Shown: piece by piece, positions 46,615 to 59,500 of the stretch
Layout of the letters: each line of letters begins with the position of its first letter
Position numbering within the stretch: the stretch's first letter is position 1
DNA from: Macrostomum hystrix
Lineage: Eukaryota; Platyhelminthes; Macrostomidae
Length of the DNA: 64,000 nucleotides
Assembly: GCA_950097015.1 (NCBI GenBank)
Contig: CATNEN010000034.1
Span: 6,652,501 to 6,716,500 of the forward strand
Direction: 5' to 3'
Notes under the pieces: generated by a model
Databases searched by the model: none
What the model saw: only the letters and a program-made list of their open reading frames with translations
What the model was told of the DNA's origin: nothing
Position numbers and translations under genes: made by a program

Positions 46615-49600
46615 TGCAACCTCCGCATCCACCAACCCGCAGTCTTGGAGGCGAGGGGTCGGAATGCCTATGAGAATCAAGATTGATTGACTACTCGTGA
46701 TTGAACCTTCAGCACTAGCAACACTTAAAACTATATGATGGTTTAAACTTCTACATAATTCTTTTTTCTCTTCTGATTTGCTACTGGTGGTGGTACAACA
46801 TTTTTTGCGCAATTTGACACACCATCAACAAAGCAGAAAGAAAAGACACAAAGACTCGACCATTATATCTGACACCGCAGTGATATATTATTACTAATTA
46901 AACCTGGCATTGTTCCCTTCTTGTGTTTTGTTCGCGATCCCAGAGACTTTCTAGATCATTATTTCGCTCATTTTCATTTTAGTAGCAATGCTCTCTTTCT
47001 CTCTAAAATAGAGTGTCTCTACTAGCGGACTGGCGTTGCATCTTTATTAAAACATGTATCAACTTGTTAGTCAGTTATTAGTCGATTGTACGCACCGCCA
47101 CACAATAGCATTGTGTGCCACCGTGCACAACTAACTAAACCCCCCACGACCGTCAACCCTCTGGCCACGTGGCTTTGTGATAACTGGACAGCTAGCGATA
47201 TTCGAAACCGCCCTGCCACCCCCCTTGCTATTATGGAATAGAGCTTGCGAGCCCGTGCTAGCGTGTGTTGCAAGTGTCTATTTCGCTAACAGTTCGCACA
47301 ATGACTATAGCAAATTTTTGCTATATCGCACGAGTGCCACACACTGACAGAGAGAGAGGGAGGGAGGGAGGAAAGAGACAGAAGTGAACCCTTCTGACTG
47401 AAGCGCGCGCACTGCCATGCAGATTGCGTGTACACTGGGCCACCCGACTGCTGCTGGGGCATTGCTGCAGACCAGTATTACATTGCTAAACATTAGTTAA
47501 GGAATGCTTTCCAAGTCCCACACTCTCCCTTGTAACGTTTTAGACACGGAAAATATCATATGACGATTTCCTGTTATCTAAACGGTAGTCATAGGCCTGT
47601 GTAGGGAAATAGAAGCTGTACTTTTTTGCCACATTATCATCTCCAAAATTCTCCTATTGTGTTGCCCTCGACACTGTCTTAGCTACCGTGATCAAAACAG
47701 AGGCGGTTGCGCACTCCGCGGCCTTGAAGATGACTGTCACGTTGGCCCGCGCTCCTCTCTTAACTCCCACACCACCTGGTAGGCTCCATCCCTCTGTCTC
47801 TTTGTCTCCCCATCCTGCTCATGAGGAGACAGACTATTTGGGGGCTGCACTGACAATCAGAATGGTAGGAAAGAACAGACGCTTCTCATTGTTCTAAGCT
47901 AGCGACCACCATAGGCGGCGTACATCCGCTCAGCCTCTCCATTCCCCGCTCGCTAGCCTTGTGTGAATTTGCAAGAGAGAGAGAGAACTGTGAGACCCGT
48001 AAAATTCGCATTCTATTCTCGTGCAGTCTTAACACTTTTAGGGAAGGAAAACTGATAAAAACAATAGAGGGAGGGGATAGAGTTTCTGTTTGATAGCATT
48101 GGAGCAGTGCATCTGGCCGCCCGGATCTCTCTTTCCCACTTCCCAGTTTGCATGGGGTGGTTGGACTCGCATTGTAGTCAGCATTATTGCCTAGCTGAGG
48201 GTGGGCAAGACCTAGCTTTAATAGCCCTGCCTGTGTTTAACGCTTTAAGAATGACTTCCATTATAATATGCTATGCTAGGAAAAGCTTGTTTTATTGTCT
48301 CAAACTTTAATAGCCCGCACACTGGCTACTTTCTTTGAGCTGTTCATGAGAACTACCTAGAAACACGCTGCCCAGTGTTGCTCAGGACTAATTCAAGTCA
48401 AGTAAAGCCTCTGGTCCGGACGGATATTGCGTCCAGCTTGACTTGTTTCATTTCTTAAAAAATATACATATCGGAAGGATCAATGCATAGGTGTAGCGGC
48501 CATTGTGTAATATTCCAGTCCCGGTGGGCAAGAAATGCCATTTGTTTGGGGGGCAACAGCTGTACAGTGGCGAGCCGTTTGCTATCGATTCGAGCTGCCT
48601 TTCTCCCGCTTCTTGTCCTCCAAAATGCGATTGTGTCTGACAACACACTGTGAGACTCAAGGCGAGAGAAATACAGTTAAGCACAACTTAGCAAGCATTC
48701 CCCTCCGATTTCTCTTATTGTATTATTTGTCCGTTTCAGTGCGCGCCTGAATAGTTTTAGTTCCTTAGCACTAGCCGGCCCTTCTCTAACTTGTGTTCTA
48801 TAGTCTAACGCTGCCATTGCCAACACAACAATCCCCCACCCGCCGCCTAGAAAAGTCATAAGCGAAGCAGTTTCTTATCTGCTGGCTGTGCGACACTTGG
48901 GGTTTGGATCTAGCGACTAGCTTGCTTCTCATGCGAGTCGCAATGCGGACGCGACTCCGAGACACTTCCATTTTCTCTCTCTCTCTCTCTCTCTTCCACT
49001 CTCAAGTGGACCGATTGAGGTTGCGTTGTTGCTTCAGTGGACGGTGAAAAATCTAGCCTTGCACCCTGTGGAGGTGGGGTGGGCGCGCCAGTTGCATTTT
49101 ACTCCCCACAGGCAAACCTCCACTGCTTCCTCTTTCTCCGCCGTGTGCAAACCTGCGATAGCCCAGAATAGGCCAGAAACTTTTGCTGACTAGATTTTCT
49201 GCTGCTGCTGCCGCTGCTTACAGTTCTGCAACGGCTGTGCCTTGCCAAAACTGCTGGCCCTTGGGGTTTGACTTGGTTGGCTAAGGATAAGGAGGGTCGG
49301 GTTTTTTTAACAGATCAGCACAAATTTTTACGGGGGCTGCGCGCGAAACTTTTCAAGATTTCTAATCATTTCAAGGCTTGTTTTAATATTGTTAAACTTT
49401 CTGCTGACCCGCCTGGCTATTTATGTCTGATTAGGCTGCCAGAAGGATAAAAGCAGGAAATATGGTGGCCATTCAGGTGTGACGATGCTAAGTCATGGCT
49501 TAATGCCCATTTATAAGCGCGTCAGTCTGTAGACTAAAACCGCTATCTCGGTTCTTCTGCATGCACATACATAATTTACATGCGTGCCCCAGTCTGAAAC

Positions 49601-52500
49601 CTACTTAGAGTGCCTTCTGTCATTAAAATCTGTTTTAAACTTAACTCAATACCAAAGTTAATTTTTCTTCTTATTTGTCTCTCTCGCACTTTGTCTCGAT
49701 TACGTATGATTGCTCAAACTGTGCCCTTGTCTGTTCTACTCAATTTGCTTGACTTTCAAATCCCTTAGATCCTTTCTAGCCTTCTGAACTGTTTTTGTTT
49801 TAGTTAACACAGATCATTATTGTCAAAAATTTTGAACTTTTCTGCAAATGTTTCTCATTGCTGCTCTTTGCCATACCATTTCTAACTGACCTCTAGTTTA
49901 GCTTGGAATCAAAATTTCGTCTTTTTTTATTCAGTTTCTTGTTTTGTTTTTTTCCGGCATCGTTTGCCACATTTAGCTTCTTGCTGGTCGCATTGTGAGA
50001 GTTCTAGAGAGGACTCACTATTTAAATCTGTTAGTTACAGTAGCTCTTTCATTATGTGGTTTTGTTGTTATTTTGGTGTTAAATTTCCATTTCCTTCCTT
50101 AGACCAGTTCTGTTGAGTTCAGTTTTCAAGCAAAAAAGATCAGGAGCAATTTCTTTCCCTGTTCTTGAGCTGCTTTTTTAGTGTTGTCATATATTTATTT
50201 CTTCCTTCACAATTCTTCTTTGGATCTTGTCACTTGTCTCCAATCTGTGTTCATTGTGCCTCATTATTATGCTATTAGTTCTTGTTCGACTACTAAAATA
50301 CAATCCTATTAGAAAAGCAATATGCTATGTTTTAGTAATCCCTACTTTAATGTTAACTACAAGTGTGCGAAACAACCAGTCGTTGGCCTGTTATACATGT
50401 GTGTGTTTGTCTACCACAACAATCTACCACAAAAAGCACATTGGTTTGCACGTCTCGTGTCGGCATATCACAAGTTTGCATTTTTCCAACAATAAATCTA
50501 TAATCTAGTTGCTTGACACTTTTTGAATCAGTAGTTTAGCTGCTTTTAGTGAGGTTTGGATTCTGCCTGGTGACAACCTTTGTTAAAATGTAGTCTAGTG
50601 CGCGTGAAGTATTTTCTGGGGCTGTTATTTATTTTTGTTTCACAAACTTTTGTGTGACCAGAGCCCTTTCCCTTTTAATGACAATTTCTTGACATTTCTT
50701 TCACTCTATTATGCGACCAAACGCTATCGTTACGCTTTTGTTTCCTAGATTTCGCTAGCTTAACTCGGGTAACTTGTGTCTCTTATTTCTGCTTCATCGC
50801 TTCTGCTGTTAACCCCTATCCACGTGTCCAGCCACTCGCCTATATTATAATCTGCAATGCGTCTGATTAAAGACACTACCGGGCGCTGCTGTTGTGAAAC
50901 TAAAATCAAACAGCAAAACCAATAAATACACGCGGTGATCAACGCTGAAGTATAATCGTTTGATAATGGTGCTGATTAAAAATTATTAGCGTTTCTAAGT
51001 CAGTCTTATTTTTTCGATTTTTCTACCTCAATAGCAGCATACTTCTGTAGATAAACGTGAGTCACAGCCTCAATATACAAAAGCGTAACTACCTCAGTGT
51101 AATTTACTTTAGTAGTATTTACTTTTCGAAGTTATTAATTGTCTCTAACCTGTCTATCACTTACTCTCCCCTTTGTTACGATGGCCTGACTACTAGGTCA
51201 GTGCTTTAGATCAAGAAAAAACGAAATTAAGCTGCGTGTTTGGTTCACAGCAGATCATAAGTCGTTGATGACGCCAAGTTATCTACTTACAGTAACAATG
51301 CCGGCCTCGTGTAAAAAATGCTTCAGTTGCAACTAATTTTGGGATTGGCTCCTGCAATTGGCTATTTTGTTATTAATATTTGTGTGAATGCAGAATTTTT
51401 AAAATAAAATCATTGCCTGACATATAAAATAGTGAAGCCGCTTCTGATTGAAGCTGCGGCTTATCGAACTATATAGGGCCCTATAAAAGAGGCGTTACTA
51501 AGTTAACGGGATTAGGGAAAATATTAGTTTTAATACGACACTAAACTTTCGCTCTCACGTGGTCTTTTTTAAATCTGCCATGTCATTGTGTCTTTTATAT
51601 ATATTTAATATTTATTGTTTAATAAATTTATATTTTCGTTCTTTGAACAAAAAAGTTTTTACTTCACTTTTGCTTAAATGTTTGAAAAAAACTAATTTTC
51701 TTTAAAAAGTTAGAAACTTGAACTTGTTCTCTCTAGTTTCTTTTTAAGCTACTTGCTTATCTTGTAAGTTTTTTAGAGAAAAAAATAACCTTTTTTGTTT
51801 CTTTAGATCAGCTTCATATTTACAAGCTATATTTATTTCAAGCTAGTAGACATTAGTTACATGCCACCATACTAGATATATTTTATTGAACAGCTTTTCT
51901 GTTAGACCTTTGTTGTTATAGGCCTGGGTATAATTTTTGTTTCTTACATTTATTGATAAGCCTAACGAATTTCCTAGGACGTCAATCTTATTTGCTTCTA
52001 GTTAAGGGTTAAATATTTTTACTCTTTACTATATTCCATATTTTACTTTTACAATACTAAAATGTATTATATATTCAAACATTTTGTAGTTGCTAAAGAC
52101 CACACTAGCAGTAAAATTCAAGCAAAGCTAAATAATTTTTATTGAAATGTAGAATATTTATAGCTATTATGGCTACAAGCAGGGGTGTTTGTACTTATTG
52201 AAATTGTGCTTATTCATCTAGAACTTTTTTGCATAGTGCATTTCTGAGAACAAATTTTAGGACATAAACTTATTGTTGGCTTTATCTTTGCTACCTATAG
52301 CTAATCTTATTGCTAATCAAATCTTAGACATCTTACTTATAAGTATAAATACTAGACATCTCCCTATAGGATATAGTTCAACTTTTTATAAAGCAAGTCT
52401 TGGGAAATTATAGTTTATTAGTAACTTAAAATGTTTGTGATTACTATTTCAGTGTTTAGCTAGTTTCTAGAATCATTTACAGCAACAAAAACAACAAAAG
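46615..52500 (+). other. Long 3' flank of vigilin, possibly 3' UTR; no gene seen
   Basis: Six kilobases without a recognisable exon on either strand. The plus strand is U/pyrimidine-rich, with a (CT)n run at 48972-48994 and AATAAA hexamers (e.g. 50491). A 60-codon frame at 49268-49450 has no match I recognise. A long U-rich 3' UTR for vigilin is possible but not shown. Confidence 0.4.
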
Positions 52501-53154
52501 ACTGCTCCCACAAGCTATGCAGAGACCAGAAAAGTCAGAGAGCCTATCTCTAGGCTAATGACCTCAAAAAGTCACACCTGACAGCTTGGTCTGGGGTGCT
52601 AGTATCACACAGAAGCCAGTCAGAAAATCTTGCTGTTTTCCCTTGGCCTCCATTTTGTGGTCACTGCAGCTTTAGTAGCAGCATGTCCTATTGTGGCTCA
52701 GGACAGCAGGCATCCAACTAGATAACATGGCCAGCCAATCAAAGTCACTACCAGACAGTAGGTCAGTAAGCTGAATCAGGTGCACCCTTGAATAGAGCAC
52801 AGTGTTGGTCTCACTGCCTGTGCTGCTATGCTCCACAAATGTTACATGTAGCATGGCCACATGTGCAACATACATAGCATCCAGCAGCAGCATGTTTGAG
52901 CAGCTTATAGGACATGAGCAAGATCCCCCTGTGCTCCTGCTTCTATGTCATATCTGGCTTCTTTTGGAATTGCAATATGTGCTGTTTCCACTTGTGGGGT
53001 GTGGCACCTCTAGAAATGACAAAAGAGTAATTTAATAAGAGTCTAAATTTAGCAGAATGGGCATAATTTTCACTTACTAGCTGCATTTAATGCTAGTTTA
53101 GTAATGTTTTTCACTTTTTGTTTGAAACCATCTTGGAACTTATTGTGGTATATC

Positions 53155-53570
53155 AGGGGGTGAGTGGCTAAGTGGTCTAACATGTTTGCTTTTTGCACAA
53201 AGGTACTTAGCTCGATTCTGCAGCAAGGCCACATTAATTTGGGTTGCAGCTATAAAGAGAAGACTTAGGGGCTTGTCATGCAATTTAGACCCATGAGGGC
53301 CAAACCTCCAAGGCACAGTGAAAGTGTGCACTGCCTGACAATGAGAAACTCAGGGCAGATGTACACACCTGTCACTGCTGTTTTGAGTGTGCCTGTGTAT
53401 AGTATCTGTGTGCATGTGTGGCTGTGCTCAGGAGTCGGAAAAATGGGCAGAATTTCCTCCTTGCTGGCTGTAGGTCTAGTATCACCAAATGATGTGCTGT
53501 TGCCTCAGCCCTCCTGCTATTATTATTATTATTATTATATTTTATTATTATTATTATTATTATTTTTGTC
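53155..53570 (+). mobile_element. tRNA-derived SINE (family A), fullest copy
   Basis: The head carries an A box (TGGCTAAGTGG at 53165-53175, close to tRNA-Leu/Ser GGCCGAGTGG) and a B-box-like TAGCTCGATTCTG at 53208-53220. The body follows (AAGACTTAGGGGCTTGTCATG, CCTGACAATGAGAAACTCAG, GATGTACACACCTGTC, CTCAGCCCTCCTGC), then an (ATT)n tail from 53518 to 53566. Related copies are at 40.8-41.0 kb (minus), 56.86-57.09 kb (minus) and 57.1-57.25 kb (plus, 3' end only). Confidence 0.85.
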
Positions 53571-53654
53571 TGTGTTTAATCAAGCTTTTTTGTATATAAT
53601 TTTTGTATATAAAAGATATATTTCTATAAAAGAACATCAACATAGCCAGCTCAG

Positions 53655-54500
53655 TATCCACAGCCCCCACTATCACCAAATGATGTGCCAGTATTCACAG
53701 CCCCCACTATCACCAAATGATGTGCCAGTATCCACAGCCCCCACTATCACCAAATGATGTGCCAGTATTCACAGCCCCCACTATCACCAAATGTTGTGCC
53801 AGTATCCACAGCCCCCACTATCACCAAATGATGTGCCAGTATCCACAGCCCCCACTATCACCAAATGATGTGCCAGTATCCACAGCCCCCACTATCACCA
53901 AATGATGTGCCAGTATTCACAGCCCCCACTATCACCAAATGATGTGCCAGTATCCACAGCCCCCACTATCACCAAATGATGTGCCAGTATTCACAGCCCC
54001 CACTATCACCAAATGTTGTGCCAGTATCCACAGCCCCCACTATCACCAAATGATGTGCCAGTATCCACAGCCCCCACTATCACCAAATGATGTGCCAGTA
54101 TTCACAGCCCCCACTATCACCAAATGATGTGCCAGTATTCACAGCCCCCACTATCACCAAATGATGTGCCAGTATCCACACCAATGATGTGCCAGTATCC
54201 ACAGCCCCCACTATCACCAAATGATGTGCCAGTATCCACAGCCCCCACTATCACCAAATGATGTGCCAGTATCCACAGCCCCCACTATCACCAAATGATG
54301 TGCCAGTATCCACAGCCCCCACTATCACCAAATGATGTGCCAGTATCCACAGCCCCCACTATCACCAAATGATGTGCCAGTATCCACAGCCCCCACTATC
54401 ACCAAATGATGTGCCAGTATCCACAGCCCCCACTATCACCAAATGATGTGCCAGTATCCACAGCCCCCACTATCACCAAATGATGTTCCAGTATCCACAG
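53655..54500. repeat. 37-bp minisatellite upstream of the G-gamma gene, SINE-derived
   Basis: About 23 units of CACTATCACCAAATGATGTG plus CCAGTATCCACAGCCCC. One truncated junction (CACCAATGATG) lies at 54180. The words ATCACCAAATGATGTGC and CAGCCC also occur in the 3' end of the SINE at 53485-53510, so the unit appears to derive from that element. It contains no CpG. Confidence 0.95.
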
Positions 54501-54649
54501 CCCTGCTGCAAATAAATTTTATAAGTGAAAATATTATTTCTGTAAAAAATACTACAAACTTTAGTAGATTTTCTTTCGCACTGAGCAGTTTGCATCCTGT
54601 AACTAAGCTTGCCTGGCAACCAATTGCAGCCCCTGTACCAGGCCAATCA

Positions 54650-54856
54650 ATGTCTCAATACCGCGAAGAGCATATTGCTCGGCTGCGGCGTGAGCTCGCC
54701 GATCTGAAACGGGACTACAATCGGCAGCGCGCTAAAGCCTCCGTCACCATACCGGAGATTGTGCAGTACATTGTCAGCCATTCGCAGGAGGACGCCCTAG
54801 TTAATCCCACTAAGGATAATCCATTTCATCCGCGCAAGTCTTGCCAGCTGCTCTAG
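54650..54856 (+). CDS. Heterotrimeric G-protein gamma subunit
   Basis: A single 68-residue exon. The ATG at 54650 follows a likely 3' splice site (CCTGTACCAG). The N-terminal helix (EEHIARLRRELADLKRDYNR) would form the coiled coil with G-beta. VTIPEIVQYIVSHSQEDALV and DNPFHP reproduce the DPL...NPF turn of gamma subunits. The last four residues, CQLL, are a CaaX box whose Leu favours geranylgeranylation. The length is typical of the family (65-75 residues). It anchors G-beta-gamma at the plasma membrane in GPCR signalling. An in-frame extension upstream enters the 37-bp array and is ignored. Subtype is not assigned. Confidence 0.87.
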   Translation: MSQYREEHIARLRRELADLKRDYNRQRAKASVTIPEIVQYIVSHSQEDALVNPTKDNPFHPRKSCQLL

Positions 54857-55174
54857 CTGCAATGTCTGCTGTTTTAGCGATCTTGACACATTCTAAATGT
54901 ATTTATTGTGCTTGAAATCCCTGTTAACAGTATGCCAAGCCATTTTGTTTCCCATTTTTATACCAAAGGGGAATTCTAGAAAAAAATTGGCAGCGCCAGA
55001 ATTGGTTGGTGACTGATTGGTTGATAGACTAGGCGAGGGTGTCCTGTGGTTGACCTGCGCCTAATATTTAGGCTTATGCAGTGAAATTAGAGAAATTCGT
55101 GTCAGGATGTCCATAGTTGCATGGTTCCACCTGTTATAGCCCTTGAAAATCCAGCAGTCCGTCTAGATATAGGT

Positions 55175-55500
55175 AGGTGACCATCGAAGACGGAGATGAT
55201 GCAGGCACATGCTGATAAATTTTGAAGGCCTGGCAAGGCCGCACTGAGACGCAGTGCTAATTCGTGTATATTGGTGTATGAAATACACTAGCCGCTTATG
55301 GGAAAAATCCGACCTTTGGCCAGAACCATTGAATATCTCGACGGTCTGAAGAACTGGCGACTTGATTGTTGTTTCAGATTGATGCACAGCAAAAAGTTGG
55401 TCCGTGTTCTTGAGGTTTCGTGTGCTTGTGTTGTTCCGTTCGGGTGCAGCACAAAAAATTGTCAGGGGGATTCCACCAATGGTAGTTCTACTGTTTGTTT
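55175..55500 (+). mobile_element. Dispersed repeat, family B copy 2
   Basis: This matches 27330-27575 in the same orientation, including GGAGATGATGCAGGCACAT, TTATGGGAAAAATC, GGCCAGAACCATTGAAT and GTTCCGTTCGGGTGCAGCAC. It includes about 60 bp (GCTGATAAATTTTGAAGGCC...) absent from copy 1. No coding frame or tRNA head is evident, so the element class is unknown. Confidence 0.75.
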
Positions 55501-55919
55501 GATTTCCCTATATAATAATTGCTGATTTTTGGTTTAAATCTGGCTGTTCTCTTTTCATATTTAAATCTTCAGTATTTTTGTTTTACACTGACTCTACCAA
55601 GCTAGCTAGCTTACATCAGTTTTTTTGTACTCAGAGAGCAATCAATTAATAAATCTAATTATTAAGTTGTGCTTTTCATTAGCTCACACACAGGCTTTGC
55701 TCAGTATTTTAACCAGACTTTGCTGTGCAATTTTATCATTATTTGCTGTCCAGATAGGTGCTGCAATGATTCACGCTTTTTGCTACAACCATAACATAAA
55801 AGGTGTGCGATTCTGTCTTGTGATTTTTTGTTGTGTTGCTACCAATATAAATCATTCTAATTTACATCAAATTTAATAGTTTTTCAATTTATATCCATTA
55901 TATCAATTTTTGGTATCCA

Positions 55920-56275
55920 AAGTGTTGATCTAGCTGGTATCAAGAGTGATGATCTAGCTGGAATCCAGAGTTATAGATTAGCTGGTATCCAGAGTGATGA
56001 TCTAGCTGGTATCCAGAGTGATAGACTAGCTTGTATCCAGAGTGATAGACTAGCTGGTATCCAGAGTGATGATCTAGCTGGTATCCAGAGTGATGATCTA
56101 GCTGGTATCCAGAGTGATGATCTAGCTGGTATCCAGAGTGATGATCTAGCTGGTATCCAGAGTGATGATCTAGCTGGTATCCAGAGTGATGATCTAGCTG
56201 GTATCCAGAGTGATGATCTAGCTGGTATCCAGAGTGATGATCTAGCTGGTATCCAGAGTGATGATCTAGCTGGTA
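55920..56275. repeat. 24-bp minisatellite upstream of the SLC41 gene
   Basis: About 15 units of GATGATCTAGCTGGTATCCAGAGT. The open minus-strand frame through it is an artefact of the 24-bp length. It ends about 70 bp before the SLC41 start codon. Confidence 0.95.
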
Positions 56276-56347
56276 GGAATGTTATGTCTGATGTCTTGGC
56301 TCTCCCGATTGCATTTCCCAGCTTCCCAGCCATTCTGCATTGGTGTT

Positions 56348-56466
56348 ATGATAGATGGAGCATCACCCGACAGCACTCTAAGCAGCCCAAGGCGGCGGCA
56401 GCATCGAGATTCTACTCAGCTGGACCCGGCTATGCAGCAGCCGGGCACGCCGACGCATTATCAACT

Positions 56467-56500
<34 letters not shown>

Positions 56501-59500
56501 GAGCAGCATGAGTTGCAGGAGCAGAAACCGCCTATCCAGCAGCTGCATCATCAGACTCACACTAGCGGCGCCGAGTCAGCCGTCTCCATGGCTCTCCAAA
56601 TGGCGCCGCCGTTAGCCGTTGCTGGCCTTGGAATGTCATTAGCCGGCCTGGTTCTAGATGAGCTTCAGCGCTGGCCGGAGTTCATCCGGCACCCGGAGCT
56701 GCTGGTGATGGTGCCGGCAATCATTGGACTAAAGGGCAATCTGGAGATGACGCTGGCTTCCCGGCTGTCTACTCAGGTTGGTTGCATCTGTGACTGTGTG
56801 TGTGTCTGTGTGTATGAATGTGTAGTGTGAGTGATAATAATAAAACTAGTAATTGCAGGAGGGCCGCAGGCAGCGGCACATCAGTTTTGGTGACGCTAGA
56901 CCCGCAGACAGCGTGGAGGCAATTCTGCCGATTTCGCTGACTCCTGAGCACACACGCACACAGATACCGTACGCAGACACTCACGCAGGGTGTGTACATC
57001 TGCCCTGACTTACTAATCGTCAGGTGGTGTACACTCTCACTGTGCCTTGAATGTTTGCCTTCAAGGGCGTAAATTGCACGACAAGCAGGGGCCAACCTGC
57101 TATCTGAGCATAGCGTGTGTGCTCAGATTGAGTCCTTCCAATGTGCAGAATTGCCTCTCTTGGCTGCGGGTCTATTGTCAAATTGTGATGTTGATGTTGA
57201 TGTGTTGATGTAGGAGGGCTTGCCCGCTGCCCTCCTACAAATACTGTTATTATCTGTTGCTATCACCGTTTCTTAGGCCAACTTGGGTACTTTCGCCGAG
57301 CCTCGCCGGCTCCGCTCGCTAGTGTGGGGCAATCTGGTGCTCACCCAGCTGCAGGCTGTTCTAGTTGGCTTCTTGGCCGCTTTGGTTGCCATCCTGTTGA
57401 ATGCCACTGGAGGCGGCGGTGGCGGAGACGGAGCTGATTCGAAGTCGAACGCGGCTGAGCACGGCCTGTTTCTATTGGCAACCAGTACGGCTACAGCATC
57501 TGTGGCCTCACTGCTGCTTGGTCTGGTGGTGAGCCTGTGTGATTTCAGAGACACTAATCCTTCTTATCCTTATCTTTTTTATTTCCAATACTAATCGAGA
57601 TCTCTTAACAATGATCCCAACCAATCCCGACCTACTCTCTTAACAATGATCCCAACCAATCCCGACCTACTCTTTTAACAATGATCCCAACCAATCCCGA
57701 CCTACTCTCATAACAATGTTCCCAACCAATCCTGACCTACTCTCATAACAATGATCCCAACCAATCCCGACCTACTCTATTAACTATAATCCCCAATCCT
57801 GACCTACTGCCTTAACAATTATCCCCAATCCCATCCTATTCCCCTAACAATGATTCCCAATCCCGACCTACTCTATTAACTATAATCCCCAATCCTGACC
57901 TACTGCCTTAACAATTATCCCCAATCCCATCCTATTCCCCTAACAATGATTCCCAATCCCGACCTATTCGCTTAACAATGATCCCTAATTCCCAATGCGA
58001 CTGAATTCAGCATTGTCCCCTCTAACCCGCTACTCATTGCAGGTGAGCGCGGTGATCGTCGCCTCTGAACGCTGCCGCCTGAATCCGGACAATCTGGCCA
58101 CTCCAATCGCGGCCAGCCTCGGCGACTTCGCCAGCCTGCTGGCCCTGGCTTGGCTAGCTAGGCAGCTGGACGGTTCCGGACTCTGGCCAATGGCCGGAAT
58201 CCTAGCTGGCTACGCCTGCCTAGCTCCGGCGCTGGCCGTCGAAGCTGCTAAAAACCAGTTCGCGCAGGCGGCGCTCAGGCAGGGCTGGCTGCCGGTGCTG
58301 GCTGCCATGCTGGCCAGCAGTCTGGGCGGCCTGGTGTTTCGCAGGTGCGCCGGCAGGCTGCCACTGTTGGCCATGTTCCAACCCGTTATCAACGGCATCG
58401 GAGGCAACATTGCGGCCATCCAGGTGGGTAGCCTGTCACTCCCTTTTTGATAGCCCCTCACTCCCTTTCAGTAGCCTTGTCACTCCCTTTTTGATAGCCC
58501 TCACTCCCTTTCAGTAGCCTGTCACTCCCTTTTTGATAGCCCTCACTCCCTTTCAGTAGCCTGTCACTCCCTTTTAGTAGCCTGTCACTCCCTTTTAGTA
58601 GCCTGTCACTCCCTTCAGTTACCTGCCCCTCTGTTTAGATAATCTGTCACTCTCAATAAATTTTCTGTCACTCTCCTTGCAGGCTAGCCGCCTGTCGACT
58701 GTGGCCCATCGTCTGCCCGCCCAGTCGACTGCTGACCGGCCGCCCGACTGTCGCCAACTGTTCTGCGGCGTCGCCGCGGGCAGCTGCGCCACCCGGCTGC
58801 TGCTGGCACTGGTGGCTCCCTGCCACCTCCTGGCCATCTGCTGCGTGCTGGCGCTGGCACCGGACGGCGCTTTCACTGCCACGCCGGCCTTCCTGGTGTG
58901 CTACCTGGCTGCCTGCCTGCTCCAGGTGCCTCATTTGGGACAGATACTAGCCTGCTTATATATTCTAAATAGGTTTCCTACTGTTGGGCAGGGCGGGATT
59001 CCCCATGGGTTTCCCAAAGTAACTTTTGGGCTGGGTTGGATTCCCCTTGGGTTTCCTTAAGTTACTGTTTGGCTGGGCGGGATTCCCCATGGGTTTCCCC
59101 AGGTTACTGTTTGGCTGGGAGGGATTCCCCTTGGGTTTCCCCATGTTACTGTTGGGCTTACTGTTGGGCACTTAGTTGCCCCTCAACTATAAGTGCCTTG
59201 AATGGGATTCCCTCAACCAAGACTATTAGGCAGGACAGGATTCTCTTCGACCAGGTTTTTTTAAGGGGATTCCCCACAGCAAACGAGATTAAATCTAGGA
59301 TATTTCTTCATTTTAGGAATTTTTCTAACTGGTTTGTAATTGTAGTACACTATCGAACGTCATCCCTATTGTTACCTATGCTGTAACTTTTAACTCTCCG
59401 CCGACTCGCCCGAAGGTGGCCTTGCTGCTGTGGCTGGCCAACTGGGTGGTGTACTGGATCTGGTCCTTCGGCCACGACCCGGACAGCGCTTCCATTCCCT

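Noticed and set aside
49268-49450. 60-codon plus-strand frame in the vigilin 3' flank
   Set aside because: Short, isolated, and with no domain or conserved signature.
52672-52893. 73-codon minus-strand frame in the CpG-free block
   Set aside because: No family resemblance; open by chance in a TG/CA-rich stretch.
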